A stretch of DNA of 64,000 bases from Streptomyces sp. NRRL B-1140 (GCF_001280065.1 NZ_LGEA01000104.1:18777-82776); one strand, 5' to 3'; positions 35,371 to 44,478 are shown, numbered from the stretch's first letter. Numbers and translations: made by a program. The notes: generated by a model from the sequence alone, not told the origin.

Positions 35371-35780
35371 GCCGGCCCGGGTCCCGCGCCGCGCTGTTTG
35401 TAGAGGCTGATCGAAACGGTTTTGTCCTTGTCCACGGCGGAAGAGACCTTGCCCGCCAGAGCGGACAGGACGGTCCAGGCGAAGGTGTCCCGCGAAGGGG
35501 CATGACCATCCGTGGTCGGCGCCGAGACGGTGACCTCGAGTGAGTCGTCGACGAGGCGGAAGACACAACTGAGCACCGAGCCGGGCACGGCCTGCTGAAG
35601 CAGGATCGCGCAGGCCTCGTCCACCGCGATGCGCAGGTCCTCGATCTCGTCGAGGGTGAAGTCCAAACGGGCCGCGAGACCGGCCGTGGCCGTACGCAGC
35701 ACCGACAGGTAGGCCCCCGCGGCCGGCAGCCGGACTTCCACGAAGTCCTGGGTCGCGGGCTCGCCTGCGATCTGGGACAC
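35367..35780 (-). CDS. ushX: RsbW-like anti-sigma factor of SigH (UshX/PrsH)
   Basis: A 137-residue serine/threonine-kinase-like anti-sigma factor of the GHKL ATPase family. The N-box-like segment is DEIEDLRIAVDEACAILLQQA (about 46-66), followed by a beta sheet and a late AWTVLSALAGKVSS segment. The start is put at GTG 35780 (VSQIAGEP) because a full ribosome site, GGAGGTGA, precedes it by five bases; ATG 35792 would place that site inside the gene. It overlaps sigH by four bases, so sigma and anti-sigma are coupled. The gene sits directly upstream of sigH, the usual order. Confidence 0.9.
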   Translation of the reverse strand: MSQIAGEPATQDFVEVRLPAAGAYLSVLRTATAGLAARLDFTLDEIEDLRIAVDEACAILLQQAVPGSVLSCVFRLVDDSLEVTVSAPTTDGHAPSRDTFAWTVLSALAGKVSSAVDKDKTVSISLYKQRGAGPGPA

Positions 35781-36040
35781 CCTCACCTCCATGGTGGTAC
35801 AAGCGTTTCAGGGCCGAGGGTCGCCCCTCGGGATAACGCGATACGTGGTTCAGCGGTGACGCTACCGCGCTCTCGACGGTCCTGTCCCCGGGACCCCAAC
35901 CCCTTGTCGTCACTCACAGTAAACCTGTGGATACGCTCCGTGTCTAGGGGTTGGGCGGGCCCAAATGGGAAGAGCGCGCGCCGGGTTGACGTACCCAGAC
36001 GTCAGACGGTCGAACCGTCCGCCGCCGGGGCCCTGTCGCG

Positions 36041-36301
36041 TCACACCAGGACGTGGTCGACGAAGCACCAGCGCCAGGTCTCTCCGGGCTCGTGGGTCCG
36101 CATCACCGGGTGACCGGACTCCTTGTGGTGCTCCGCCGCGTGCCGTCCCGGTGAGGAGTCGCAGCAGCCGACGTGACCGCAGCTGAGGCACAGCCGCAGT
36201 TGCACCGGATCCATGCCCTCCGCCAGGCACTCCGGACACGTCTCGCTGAGCGGGCCGGGTTCGGGATGCGGCAGCGCGTCGGCATGCGTGCACTGTTTCA
36301 T
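36041..36301 (-). CDS. UBP-type zinc-finger protein
   Basis: An 86-residue protein consisting mainly of a ZnF-UBP fold: MKQCTHAD, then CPECLAEGMDPVQLRLCLSCGHVGCCDSSPGRHAAEHHKESGHPVMRTHEPG and the WRWCFVDHVLV ending. Cys and His pairs are in the usual order for three zinc sites. In eukaryotes this fold binds free ubiquitin C-termini; actinobacterial copies are short, single-domain and of unknown role. ATG 36301 (MKQC) is chosen; an in-frame upstream extension to 36379 would overlap the divergent antiporter gene. Confidence 0.85.
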   Translation of the reverse strand: MKQCTHADALPHPEPGPLSETCPECLAEGMDPVQLRLCLSCGHVGCCDSSPGRHAAEHHKESGHPVMRTHEPGETWRWCFVDHVLV

Positions 36302-36363
36302 GATTGCCAGGTTACGACGGTCGGGCGGAAGACCGCGTCGAAAAATGAGGGCGGGCGAGAACG

Positions 36364-37962
36364 ATGGACGTGATGCCACTGCTGCTGCTCGTGGCGGGCA
36401 GCGCCGCGATCGCCGCGGCCGCGCGGCGGACCCCGGTGCCTGCGCCGCTGCTGCTGGTGGCCGTGGCGCTGGCGGTCAGCTACGTACCGGGGGTACCCGA
36501 GTACACGCTCGACCCGCATGTCGTCCTGCCGCTCATCCTGCCCCCGCTGCTGCACACCGCCGCGACCGACAGCTCCTACCTCGACCTGCGGGCGCAGCTG
36601 CGGCCGGTCGCGATGCTGTCCGTCGGGTACGTGCTGTTCGCGACCTTCGTCGTCGGCTGGGCCCTGTACGTGATCGTGCCGGGGATGCCGCTCACCGCGG
36701 CCCTGGTCTTCGGCGCGGTGGTGGCGCCCCCGGATGCCGTCGCGGCCACGGCGGTCGCCCGCCGCGTGGGGCTGCCGTCACGGATCACCACGATCCTCCA
36801 GGGCGAGTCCCTGCTGAACGACGCCACCGCGATCACCGCCTACCGGGTGGCCCTGGCCGCCGCCGTCGGCGAGGGCGCGACCTGGGTCGGGGGCATCGGC
36901 GAGTTCCTGCTCGCGGCGGTCGGCGGTGTCGTGGTGGGCCTGCTGCTGATGGCGCCGATCCACTGGCTGCGCACGCACTTGAAGGAAGCGCTGCTGCAGA
37001 ACACGCTGTCGCTGCTGATCCCCTTCGTCGCGTACGCCGTCGCCGAGCAGCTCCACGCCTCCGGCGTCCTCGCGGTCGTGGTCGTCGCGCTCTACCTGGG
37101 ACACCGCGCGTGGGAGGTGGATTTCGCGACCCGCCTGCAGGAGGAGGCGGTCTGGAAGATGGTCGCCTTCGTCCTGGAATCAGCCGTGTTCGCGCTGATC
37201 GGCCTGCAGCTGCCGGTGGTGCTGAGGGGCCTCGGGGAGTACGAGGGTGTCGACGCCGCCTGGTACGCGATCGCCGTCTTCCTGGTCGTCGTCGCCGCCC
37301 GGTTCGTCTGGGTGTACCCCGCCACCTTCCTGCCGCGGCTGCTGTCCGCCCGAGTGCGGGAACGGGAAGAGAACCCGACGTGGAAGGGGCCGTTCGTGAT
37401 CGCGTGGGCCGGGATGCGGGGGGTCGTCTCGCTGGCCATCGCCTTCTCCATCCCGCTCACCATGCACGACGGGGAGGAGCTCTTCCCGCAGCGCAACCTC
37501 ATCCTCTTCCTGACCTTCACGACGGTCATCGGGACCCTGGTGGTGCAGGGCCTGACCCTGCCGCCGCTCATCCGGGTGCTGAAGTTCCCCGGGCGGGACG
37601 CCCAGACCCAGACACTGGCCGAGGCCAACGCCCAGGCTCAGGCCTCCCGGGCCGCCGAACGGCGCCTTGACGAACTCCTCACCGACGAGCGCAACGCCCT
37701 GCCCGCCCCGCTCGCCGACCGGCTGCGCATCGTGCTGGAGCGCCGCCGCAATGCCGTGTGGGAGCGGCTCGGCCAGGCCAACCCGGTCACCGGGGAATCC
37801 GTCGACGACACCTACCGCCGGCTGTCGCGCGAGATGATCAGCGCCGAGCGCGAGGTGTTCGTCAGACTCCGGGACGGCCGTTACATCGACGACGAGATGC
37901 TGCGGACCCTGCTGCGCAGGCTGGACCTGGAAGAGGCGGCGGCGTTCCGGGAGGCGGCGTGA
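36364..37962 (+). CDS. CPA1-family Na+/H+ antiporter
   Basis: A 532-residue antiporter with about 12 membrane segments in the first 410 residues. Family elements: VVAPPDAVAATAVARRVGLP (about 119-138), ILQGESLLNDATAITAYRVAL (about 142-162) with the ion-binding Asp, and WAGMRGVVSLAIAFSIPL (about 344-361). The remaining 120 residues form a hydrophilic, helical cytoplasmic tail. ATG 36364 has a GCGGGCGAGA site and lies 62 bases from the divergent zinc-finger gene start. It would help in pH and sodium homeostasis; neighbouring SigH osmotic-stress genes make that context attractive but unproven. Confidence 0.9.
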   Translation: MDVMPLLLLVAGSAAIAAAARRTPVPAPLLLVAVALAVSYVPGVPEYTLDPHVVLPLILPPLLHTAATDSSYLDLRAQLRPVAMLSVGYVLFATFVVGWALYVIVPGMPLTAALVFGAVVAPPDAVAATAVARRVGLPSRITTILQGESLLNDATAITAYRVALAAAVGEGATWVGGIGEFLLAAVGGVVVGLLLMAPIHWLRTHLKEALLQNTLSLLIPFVAYAVAEQLHASGVLAVVVVALYLGHRAWEVDFATRLQEEAVWKMVAFVLESAVFALIGLQLPVVLRGLGEYEGVDAAWYAIAVFLVVVAARFVWVYPATFLPRLLSARVREREENPTWKGPFVIAWAGMRGVVSLAIAFSIPLTMHDGEELFPQRNLILFLTFTTVIGTLVVQGLTLPPLIRVLKFPGRDAQTQTLAEANAQAQASRAAERRLDELLTDERNALPAPLADRLRIVLERRRNAVWERLGQANPVTGESVDDTYRRLSREMISAEREVFVRLRDGRYIDDEMLRTLLRRLDLEEAAAFREAA

Positions 37963-38040
37963 CGGCGGACCGTCGCGGCGGCCCTGACCCTGGCCCCTGC
38001 CGGGCTCGCGCCGAACGCCTCCGGCACGGCGTGACCGCCT

Positions 38041-38096
38041 CCGGCGCCGTTCCGAACGCCTCCGGCACGGCACGAGCGCGTTCGGAACGGCGCCGG
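38041..38096. terminator. Perfect 19-bp inverted repeat between convergent genes
   Basis: CCGGCGCCGTTCCGAACGC (38041-38059) is perfectly complementary to GCGTTCGGAACGGCGCCGG (38078-38096), loop 18 bases. It lies 79 bases after the antiporter stop and five bases before the stop of the convergent PLP enzyme. The direct repeat CGAACGCCTCCGGCACGGC also occurs twice here (from 38012 and from 38053). Confidence 0.75.
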
Positions 38097-38100
38097 TACG

Positions 38101-39009
38101 TCAGGGAAAGGGGCGGCCGGTGATCACGGCCGCGACCGCCGTCCCGCGCGGGAAGGCCCCCTCACCCGCCAGCGTGACGAGTCCGTACAGCAGCTTGGCG
38201 ACATACAGACGCTCCACGGGCAGGCCGTGCCGTTGCTCGAAGTCCGCCGCGAAGGCGTCGAGCTCGGCGGGCACGCGCGCGTAGCCACCGAACGGGAAGC
38301 GCCCGTCCAGGCTCCAGGTGCCGCGCCGGCCACCGAACGCCTCATGCTGCAGGGCCTCCGTCTCGGCGGTCAGGAAGCCGCCCTTGAGCACCGGCACGCC
38401 CAGGGCGCGCACGCCGGGGCCGAGGCCGGCGGCCAGCCCCGCCAGCGTGCCACCGGTACCGCAGGCCACGGCGACGACCTCGGCCAGGCCCCTCAGCTCG
38501 GTGCCGAGCGCGCGGCACCCGCGTACGGCCTCGGCGTTGCTGCCGCCCTCGGGGACGACGTACGCGTCCTCGGCGTCGGCCGCGCGCAGGATGCCGGCCA
38601 GGTCCCGGGGTGAGGACTTGCGGCGGTAGGTCGCCCTGTCGACGAAGTGCAGCCGCATGCCGTCGGACGCGCAGCGCGCCAGGGAGGGGTTGAGAGGCCG
38701 GCCGGCCAGCTCGTCGCCGCGTACGACACCGACCGTGGGAATGCCGAGCAGCCGGCCGGCCGCGGCCGTCGCGCGCAGATGGTTGGACCAGGCGCCGCCG
38801 AAGGTCACGACGGTACGGCCGGCCGCCGCGGTCAGGTTCGGCGCGAGCTTGCGCCACTTGTTCCCGATCAGCTCCGGGTGGATCAGATCGTCCCGCTTCA
38901 GTAGCAACCGGACGCCCCGGTGCTCGAACCGGTCGTCCACGACTTCCTGCACCGGTGACGGCAGCCGGGGACGCAGCGCGGCGAGTCCGGGCGGGTCGGT
39001 GCTGGTCAT
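38101..39009 (-). CDS. PLP enzyme, ACC deaminase / D-cysteine desulfhydrase family
   Basis: A 302-residue fold-type II PLP enzyme. The Schiff-base Lys is in LIGNKWRKL (about residue 51), followed by FGGAWSNHLRATAAAGRLLG (substrate-carboxylate loop) and the phosphate cup ACGTGGTLAGLAAGL (about 183). The two Tyr that define true ACC deaminases cannot be confirmed by eye, so D-cysteine desulfhydrase or another 2,3-elimination activity is equally possible. ATG 39009 (MTSTDPPG) gives the family length; the extra upstream frame is low-complexity. It converges on the antiporter and is divergent from the encapsulin gene. Confidence 0.82.
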   Translation of the reverse strand: MTSTDPPGLAALRPRLPSPVQEVVDDRFEHRGVRLLLKRDDLIHPELIGNKWRKLAPNLTAAAGRTVVTFGGAWSNHLRATAAAGRLLGIPTVGVVRGDELAGRPLNPSLARCASDGMRLHFVDRATYRRKSSPRDLAGILRAADAEDAYVVPEGGSNAEAVRGCRALGTELRGLAEVVAVACGTGGTLAGLAAGLGPGVRALGVPVLKGGFLTAETEALQHEAFGGRRGTWSLDGRFPFGGYARVPAELDAFAADFEQRHGLPVERLYVAKLLYGLVTLAGEGAFPRGTAVAAVITGRPFP

Positions 39010-39291
39010 CGGGCCATTGTCACCCGCACGTGGAGAGGAGGGAGGCGCGGGGGGCTGACGCCGTGGCGTTCCCGGGCACCCGGTCCCCGCCCTCCCCGTC
39101 CCGGACGCGGCGCTTTCGCCGGAAGTGGGCGCTTTCGAACGCTGTGACGGGCCCCTACTGCCCAACAGTGCGAAGATCCATTCCCGCTCTTTCGGGTAAT
39201 AGCACCAGCCCGTCACGTGCGGAAGGCTTGCGGGTGCACATCGATGCCCGAGGCATGGGGGGCGTCGTCACAAACGGGAGGGCAGTTCTCT

Positions 39292-40698
39292 ATGTCGGTA
39301 GGCGAAGAGGTCCGCACGGAGCAGACCAAGCCGCAGCAGAGTCTCGGCACGGCGGCCGCGCGGAACCTGGCCACCACGACCAAGTCCGTGCCGCAGATGC
39401 AGGAGATCAGCTCGCGCTGGCTGCTCCGGATGCTGCCCTGGGTCGACATCCAGGGCGGCACATACCGGGTGAACCGCCGGCTGACGTTCGCCGTGGGGGA
39501 CGGCCGGGTGACGTTCGTGAAGACCGGCGACCGCGTCGAGGTCATCCCCGCCGAACTGGGGGAGTTGCCGGCACTGCGGTCGTACGAGGACGAGGAGGTG
39601 CTCTTCGAGATCTCCCGCCGCTGCGAACAGCGGGAGATCCCGGCGGGCGAGGTGATCGCCTCCTTCGGCAGCCCGACCGACGAGGTGTACCTCCTGGCGC
39701 ACGGCAGGGTGGAGAAGGTCGGGACCGGCCCCTATGGCGACGACGAGTCCCTCGGAGTCCTCGCCGACGGCGCCTACTTCGGCGATGAGGCGCTGCTCGA
39801 CGAGGACGCGATCTGGGAGTTCACGGCCCGCGCCCTCACCGCGTGCACCGTGCTCGTGCTGCCCCGCCAGGAGTTCGAGCAGATCGCGGAGCGCTCGGAC
39901 ACCCTGCGCGAACACCTCCGGCAGCGCCGCTCGATCCCCTCGCAGCGCTCCAACCGGTACGGCGAGAAAGAGATCGACCTCGCCGCCGGTCACTCCGGCG
40001 AGCCGGACATCCCCCACACCTTCGTCGACTACGAGGCCCGCCCGCGTGAGTACGAACTGAGCGTTGCCCAGACCGTGCTGCGCATCCACACGCGCGTGGC
40101 CGACCTCTACAACCAGCCCATGAACCAGACCGAGCAGCAGATCCGGCTGACGGTCGAGGCCCTGAAAGAGCGCCAGGAGCACGAGCTCGTCAACAACCGG
40201 GACTTCGGGCTGCTGCACAACTGCGAGTACGACCAGCGGATCCAGCCGCACGACGGCGTGCCCAGCCCGGACGACCTCGACGAGCTGCTCAGCAGGCGCC
40301 GCGGCACCAAGATGCTCCTCGCCCATCCACGTGCCATCGCCGCGTTCGGCCGCGAACTCAACAAGCGCGGGCTGGTGCCCGAAACCATCGACATGAGCGG
40401 CAACCGCATCCCGACCTGGCGCGGTGTGCCGATCTTCCCGTGCAACAAGATCCCGGTCTCGGAAGCCCGTACGACGTCCATCATCGCTCTGCGTACCGGC
40501 GAGGCCGACCAGGGCGTCATCGGACTGCGCGCCTCAGGCATCCCGGACGAGATCGAGCCGAGCCTGTCGGTGCGTTTCATGGGCATCAACGAACAGGCCA
40601 TCATCAAGTACCTGGTCACGGCGTACTACTCCGCCGCGGTCCTGGTACCGGACGCGCTCGGCGTCCTGGAGAACGTCGAGATCGGCCGCTGGCGGTGA
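39292..40698 (+). CDS. Family 2B encapsulin shell protein with cyclic-nucleotide-binding-like domain (EshA-like)
   Basis: A 468-residue protein. The N-terminus (1-95) and the portion after about 225 form an HK97-type shell fold ([33 protein letters not shown]... to [29 protein letters not shown]). Between them (about 95-215) lies an inserted cyclic-nucleotide-binding-like domain. Its phosphate cassette reads [24 protein letters not shown]: the FGE and R-AATV signature is altered, so cAMP binding is doubtful. This architecture is that of family 2B encapsulins; EshA of Streptomyces belongs here. GGGAGGG precedes ATG 39292. The next gene encodes a prenyl diphosphate synthase, a recurrent cargo type. 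Confidence 0.9.
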   Translation: MSVGEEVRTEQTKPQQSLGTAAARNLATTTKSVPQMQEISSRWLLRMLPWVDIQGGTYRVNRRLTFAVGDGRVTFVKTGDRVEVIPAELGELPALRSYEDEEVLFEISRRCEQREIPAGEVIASFGSPTDEVYLLAHGRVEKVGTGPYGDDESLGVLADGAYFGDEALLDEDAIWEFTARALTACTVLVLPRQEFEQIAERSDTLREHLRQRRSIPSQRSNRYGEKEIDLAAGHSGEPDIPHTFVDYEARPREYELSVAQTVLRIHTRVADLYNQPMNQTEQQIRLTVEALKERQEHELVNNRDFGLLHNCEYDQRIQPHDGVPSPDDLDELLSRRRGTKMLLAHPRAIAAFGRELNKRGLVPETIDMSGNRIPTWRGVPIFPCNKIPVSEARTTSIIALRTGEADQGVIGLRASGIPDEIEPSLSVRFMGINEQAIIKYLVTAYYSAAVLVPDALGVLENVEIGRWR

Positions 40699-40809
40699 CG
40701 CTGCCGACCGGCCGGCTGTGTCCCCGCCCGTCCAGGCGGGTACATCCTCGGGGCACGTGCCCAGCGACAGCGGCAGCGCCAGCCTCCGCTCATCCTCCGA
40801 GGCGGTCCC

Positions 40810-41979
40810 ATGGGTGAGTCCCTCACGGAGTCCAGGACGGAGACGACGCTGCCCGCCCCGGGCGGGCAGCGGCAGGCCGAGCCCCGGCAGGCCGCCGGGA
40901 CACCGGAAGGACGAGGGACCATCGGGATACAGCGGGACGGCCGGCCGGCACCGACCGAGGGACACGAGGCGGTCGCGTTGCTGGAGCGGGCCCGGGCGGA
41001 GGTCGATCCGGTGTTGCGGGCCGCGCTCGGCTCGCTGCCGGGGCCGATGTGCCGGATCGCGCTCTACCACTTCGGCTGGGCTCAGGCCGACGGCACTGCT
41101 GCGGAGGGCAGCTCCGGCAAGGCCATCCGGCCCGCGCTGGTCCTCGCCGCCGCGGCCGCCGGCGGCGGGTCCGAGGCGCGGGCGCGGGCGGTTCGGGCAG
41201 CGGCCGCGGTGGAGCTCGTCCACAACTTCACGCTCCTGCACGACGACGTGATGGACCGGGACACCGCCCGTCGCCATCGCCCCACCGCCTGGACCGTGTT
41301 CGGCGACGCCGACGCCATTCTCGCCGGGGACGCCCTGCAGGCGCTGGCCCTGCGGCTGCTCGCCCAGGACCCGCACCCGGCGGCCCCGGCCGCCGCCGCC
41401 CGGCTCGCGGACTGCGTGGTCGAACTGTGCGCGGGGCAGCACGCGGACACGGCGATGGAACGCCGCGCTCCGGCGGAGGTCACGCTCGACGAGGTGCTCG
41501 CCATGGCGGAGGCCAAGACGGGCGCTCTGCTCGGGAGTGCCTGCGCCATCGGCGGTATGTACGCGGGTGCCTCGGAGGCGGAAGTGACGGCGCTGGAGGC
41601 GTTCGGCCGGGAGGCCGGGCTCGCCTTCCAGCTCATAGACGACGTCATCGGCATATGGGGCGACCCGCGCCGCACCGGAAAGCCCGTCGGTGCCGACCTG
41701 GCCGCCCGCAAGAAGTCGCTGCCGGTGGTGGCGGCGATCGCCTCCGGCCACCCGGCGGCGGCCGAACTCGCCGCGCTGTACGCACGACCCGGCGAGACCG
41801 AGGACGTGGAGCACATCGCCCTGGCAGTGGAGCGCGCGGGCGGCCGTGACTGGGCCCAGGACCAGGCGGCCGACCGGATGGCCCGGGCGATGCAGCAACT
41901 GGCCCGTGCGGTGCCGGACCCGGAGGCGGCGGGCGGCCTGCTGGCCCTCGCCGAATTCGTGACCCGGCGGGCCCGTTGA
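40810..41979 (+). CDS. Polyprenyl diphosphate synthase, possible encapsulin cargo
   Basis: A 389-residue trans-isoprenyl synthase. The first Asp-rich motif is LLHDDVMDRD (145-151) and the second LIDDVIGIWGD (277-285), with Lys in SGKAIRPAL (104) for diphosphate binding. It makes a linear diphosphate of unknown chain length. The first 50 residues are rich in Gly, Pro, Gln and Thr and look disordered; such extensions load cargo into family 2 encapsulins, and the shell gene is 111 bases upstream on the same strand. ATG 40810 keeps that extension; a shorter start would lose it. Cargo status is inference. Confidence 0.87.
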   Translation: MGESLTESRTETTLPAPGGQRQAEPRQAAGTPEGRGTIGIQRDGRPAPTEGHEAVALLERARAEVDPVLRAALGSLPGPMCRIALYHFGWAQADGTAAEGSSGKAIRPALVLAAAAAGGGSEARARAVRAAAAVELVHNFTLLHDDVMDRDTARRHRPTAWTVFGDADAILAGDALQALALRLLAQDPHPAAPAAAARLADCVVELCAGQHADTAMERRAPAEVTLDEVLAMAEAKTGALLGSACAIGGMYAGASEAEVTALEAFGREAGLAFQLIDDVIGIWGDPRRTGKPVGADLAARKKSLPVVAAIASGHPAAAELAALYARPGETEDVEHIALAVERAGGRDWAQDQAADRMARAMQQLARAVPDPEAAGGLLALAEFVTRRAR

Positions 41980-42366
41980 CGCCGCCCCCGGCACGCGGCG
42001 GACGTCAACGACCGGTATGAGGCAAGGCCGATGAGCGGCAGCACCAGGGACGCTCCTCAGGCCACCGAAGGGCAAGACCCCGGAGCGCCCGGGGCCGTGC
42101 GGCTCCTGACCCCGCACGGTCACCGGCCTCCGGTCGGCGGGTCCCGCACTGCCCCACGGTGTGCGGGGCCCGCCTCCTTCCCGTGAACGCCTGCCGGAAC
42201 GCCCCAAGGAGCGGCACCCGGACCGACTCGACCGCCGTACGGCCTCCCCATCGGTCGAATTTGAGCAAACGTTCGACTGAATCCCGCCAAGATCCCGCTC
42301 GCATCGCCCTCTTCCGGCCAACGCCCATACGATCAGGGCGCGTCGGGACGAGCGAAGGGGCGGGGC
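41980..42366. other. 387-base gap without a gene
   Basis: No convincing reading frame. Two features are visible: a hairpin CCGTGCGG/CCGCACGG (42095-42102, 42112-42119) that may end the encapsulin-cargo transcript, and an inverted repeat GTCGAA/TTCGAC (about 42254-42277) ahead of the GNAT gene that could be a repressor site. Confidence 0.6.
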
Positions 42367-43002
42367 ATGGGTGTGGCCATCCGGACGGCGGACTCGGGGG
42401 ACAGGGAGCTGATCGTCCGGCTGCTGGACGAGGCGTTCCAGGACGACCCGGTGAGCGGCTGGGTCTTCCCCGGAGCCGAGGAGCGCCGTGCCAAGCACCC
42501 CGGGCTCATGGCCGCCTTCACCGACATCGTGCTCGAGGCCGGCCGCATAGATGTCACCGAGGACGGCTCGGCCTGCGCCCTGTGGCTCTCCATGCCCGCC
42601 GACGAGGACCACGACGAGCCCGCCGGCCGTGACGGCGCCGCCGAGGACGAAGGCCCGGCCCTGGTGCGGGAGGCCGTCGACCCCGACAACGAGCGCATCG
42701 AGATGATCGGCCGGCTGACGGCCGCCATTCACCCCGCCGGGCGGGCCCACGAGTACCTGTGGATGATCGGCGTGGCACCCGGCCGCCAGGGCGAAGGCCT
42801 CGGGACCGCGCTCATCGAGAGCGTCCTCGACCGCTGCGACCGTGAGGCCCTGCCCGCCTACCTGGAGGCCAGCAGCGCCCGCAGCCGCAAGCTGTACGAG
42901 CGCCTGGGCTTCGAACTCGTCGGCCCGGTACTGGACCTCCCGGACGGCCCGGCGATGTGGCCCATGTGGCGCGAGCCCGGACCGCAGCGGCAGTCGGCGT
43001 AG
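42367..43002 (+). CDS. GNAT-family N-acetyltransferase
   Basis: A 211-residue acetyl-CoA-dependent transferase. The acetyl-CoA loop is GVAPGRQGEGLGTALIESVL (about 138-157, Q/R-x-x-G-x-G/A), and YLEASSARSRKLYERLGFEL follows as the usual C-terminal motif. ATG 42367 comes after GCGAAGGGGCGGGGC. Residues about 70-100 (PADEDHDEPAGRDGAAEDEG) are an acidic, probably flexible insertion. The substrate is unknown. Monocistronic in appearance. Confidence 0.88.
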   Translation: MGVAIRTADSGDRELIVRLLDEAFQDDPVSGWVFPGAEERRAKHPGLMAAFTDIVLEAGRIDVTEDGSACALWLSMPADEDHDEPAGRDGAAEDEGPALVREAVDPDNERIEMIGRLTAAIHPAGRAHEYLWMIGVAPGRQGEGLGTALIESVLDRCDREALPAYLEASSARSRKLYERLGFELVGPVLDLPDGPAMWPMWREPGPQRQSA

Positions 43003-43126
43003 GCCCGAACGGGCGAGAGCGCGGCCGCTTGCACTGCACTCACTGCGCGGCAACGGCGCCCGCTCTCCGTCGCCCGGCCTCTCCCGGCAGCACTGCCTAC
43101 CGGCTCTCCTCGGCTCCACGCTTTAC

Positions 43127-43545
43127 TCAGCCCGGCTCTCCTCCGGCAGCACCGTCGCCCCGATCCCGTTCCACGACTCCCTCCGGTACGCCCACCCCGG
43201 GCAGGGCGCCCTCCAGGACGCCCGGCAGGGTCAGCGACGGACTCGTCGCCGCCGGGCAGCCCGGCCGTGCGGTGGAACTCCATGGCCTCCTCCAGGTCGC
43301 CACGCACCGACTTGGTGTAGGAGGCGAGCAGTTCGGGGCGGCGCGTGGCCTCCAGGCGTAGCTCCATGAGGGCCAGGTAGCGCGTGCGATCGCGGGTCCT
43401 GCGGGCCATGAGGTCGTGCATGAAGGCCGTGACCGGTGCGCGGTCCTTCGGCCGGGTCAACAGGCCGGCGACCACTTCGGGGTCGGGCGCGAGCCGCACG
43501 TGCAGCCGGGTGTCGATCTGGCGCAGCAGGTCGGCCCGCCCACCT
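43127..43545 (-). pseudogene. Decayed TetR-family regulator, C-terminal remnant
   Basis: On the minus strand the segment ADLLRQIDTRLHVRLAPDPEVVAGLL... to MELRLEATRRPELLASYTKSVRGDLEEAMEFHRTAGLPGGDESV is the ligand-binding half of a TetR regulator. There is no DNA-binding half upstream. After GDESV the frame shifts and the expected hydrophobic helix is missing, but the tail LTLPGVLEGALPGVGVPEGVVER resumes in another frame and ends at a TGA (43127-43129). At least one 5' truncation and one internal deletion/frameshift are therefore present. The ends are approximate. Confidence 0.6.
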
Positions 43546-43684
43546 GCCCGGTCGTCTACGGCGCCGGCAAGCCGATCACGATCTCTGAGTTCACCCTGGG
43601 GTCGGTACGCACGTTCGGCAACGGCGCTCCGGTACGCACGTACAGCAGGAAGCGCTGAGCCGCCGACCGGCCTACGCTGAGGAC

Positions 43685-43951
43685 ATGGGCAGTGACGAAC
43701 ACGTCTGTCCCGACTGCGGACAGCCGGTGGACACGGTCGTCCGGCGTCACAAGACGCTGGGCACGTGGGTTCCCCGATGGGTGGCGGGACCGTGCCGCAA
43801 CCCGGAGTGCGGGTCCTACGAGGCGGCAGCCCCCGAAAGCGGCCACCCGGCCGACGACGGCCGCGGCGGGGCGGCCCCGGCGACCTCCGGGGAGTCCACC
43901 CCGGACGCGCCCCGAGCGGCCCCCGGGGACACCGTCGCGAAGAATTCCTGA
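43685..43951 (+). CDS. Small zinc-ribbon-like protein
   Basis: An 88-residue protein. MGSDEHVCPDCGQPVDTVVRRHKTLGTWVPRWVAGPCRNPECGSYE gives two Cys pairs (C8-x2-C11 and C37-x4-C42), forming a likely zinc ribbon; the rest is disordered and acidic/Pro-rich. No ribosome site is evident before ATG 43685, where a leaderless or weak start is possible. Its neighbours do not suggest a role. Confidence 0.65.
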   Translation: MGSDEHVCPDCGQPVDTVVRRHKTLGTWVPRWVAGPCRNPECGSYEAAAPESGHPADDGRGGAAPATSGESTPDAPRAAPGDTVAKNS

Positions 43952-44036
43952 ACCCGTGTCGAAATGCGCCGCCCGGCTCCGACGTCCCCTGTGAAGAACC
44001 GCCCGCCGGGGCGGTGAGAGCCGAAGGAGCGGACTG

Positions 44037-44450
44037 ATGAAGTACCTGGTCATGGTGCAAGGCACGCAGGCGGACTACGAAGCCATGCGCGGCAAGGCGT
44101 CGGCGGACTCCCCGGCCTGGACCGAGGAGGACGTGCAGACCATGTTCGCCTACATGGGCGCCATCAACGACGACCTCTCCGAGAGCGGTGAGCTCGTCGA
44201 CGCACAGGGCCTGGCCGAACCGGCACAGACCCGGCACGTCACCCTCGGCGGCGACGGCAAGGCCGTGATCACCGACGGGCCGTACAGCGAGACCAAGGAG
44301 CTGCTGGCCGGCTACTGGGTCCTGGAGTGCGAGAGCCTGGAGCGGGTCACGGAGATCGCCGACCGCGTCATCCGCTGCCCCCAGCCGGCCGGTGCCCCCG
44401 TCCATCCGGTTGTGATCCGTCCGATCCCGGACGGCTCCGGGGATCTCTGA
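44037..44450 (+). CDS. YCII-related DGPF-domain protein
   Basis: A 137-residue protein of the YCII/DGPF family: MKYLVMVQGTQ at the start and VITDGPYSETKELLAGYWVLECESLERVTEIADRV, with DGPY at the characteristic DGPF position. Such proteins sit beside ECF42-type sigma factors and are thought to be coregulated or to modulate them; the next gene, 28 bases away, is such a factor. ATG 44037 has a GGAG site (GAAGGAGCGG). Catalytic activity is unknown. Confidence 0.9.
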   Translation: MKYLVMVQGTQADYEAMRGKASADSPAWTEEDVQTMFAYMGAINDDLSESGELVDAQGLAEPAQTRHVTLGGDGKAVITDGPYSETKELLAGYWVLECESLERVTEIADRVIRCPQPAGAPVHPVVIRPIPDGSGDL

Positions 44451-44478
44451 GGACGGTCGGCACCGACGGACACCGCCC

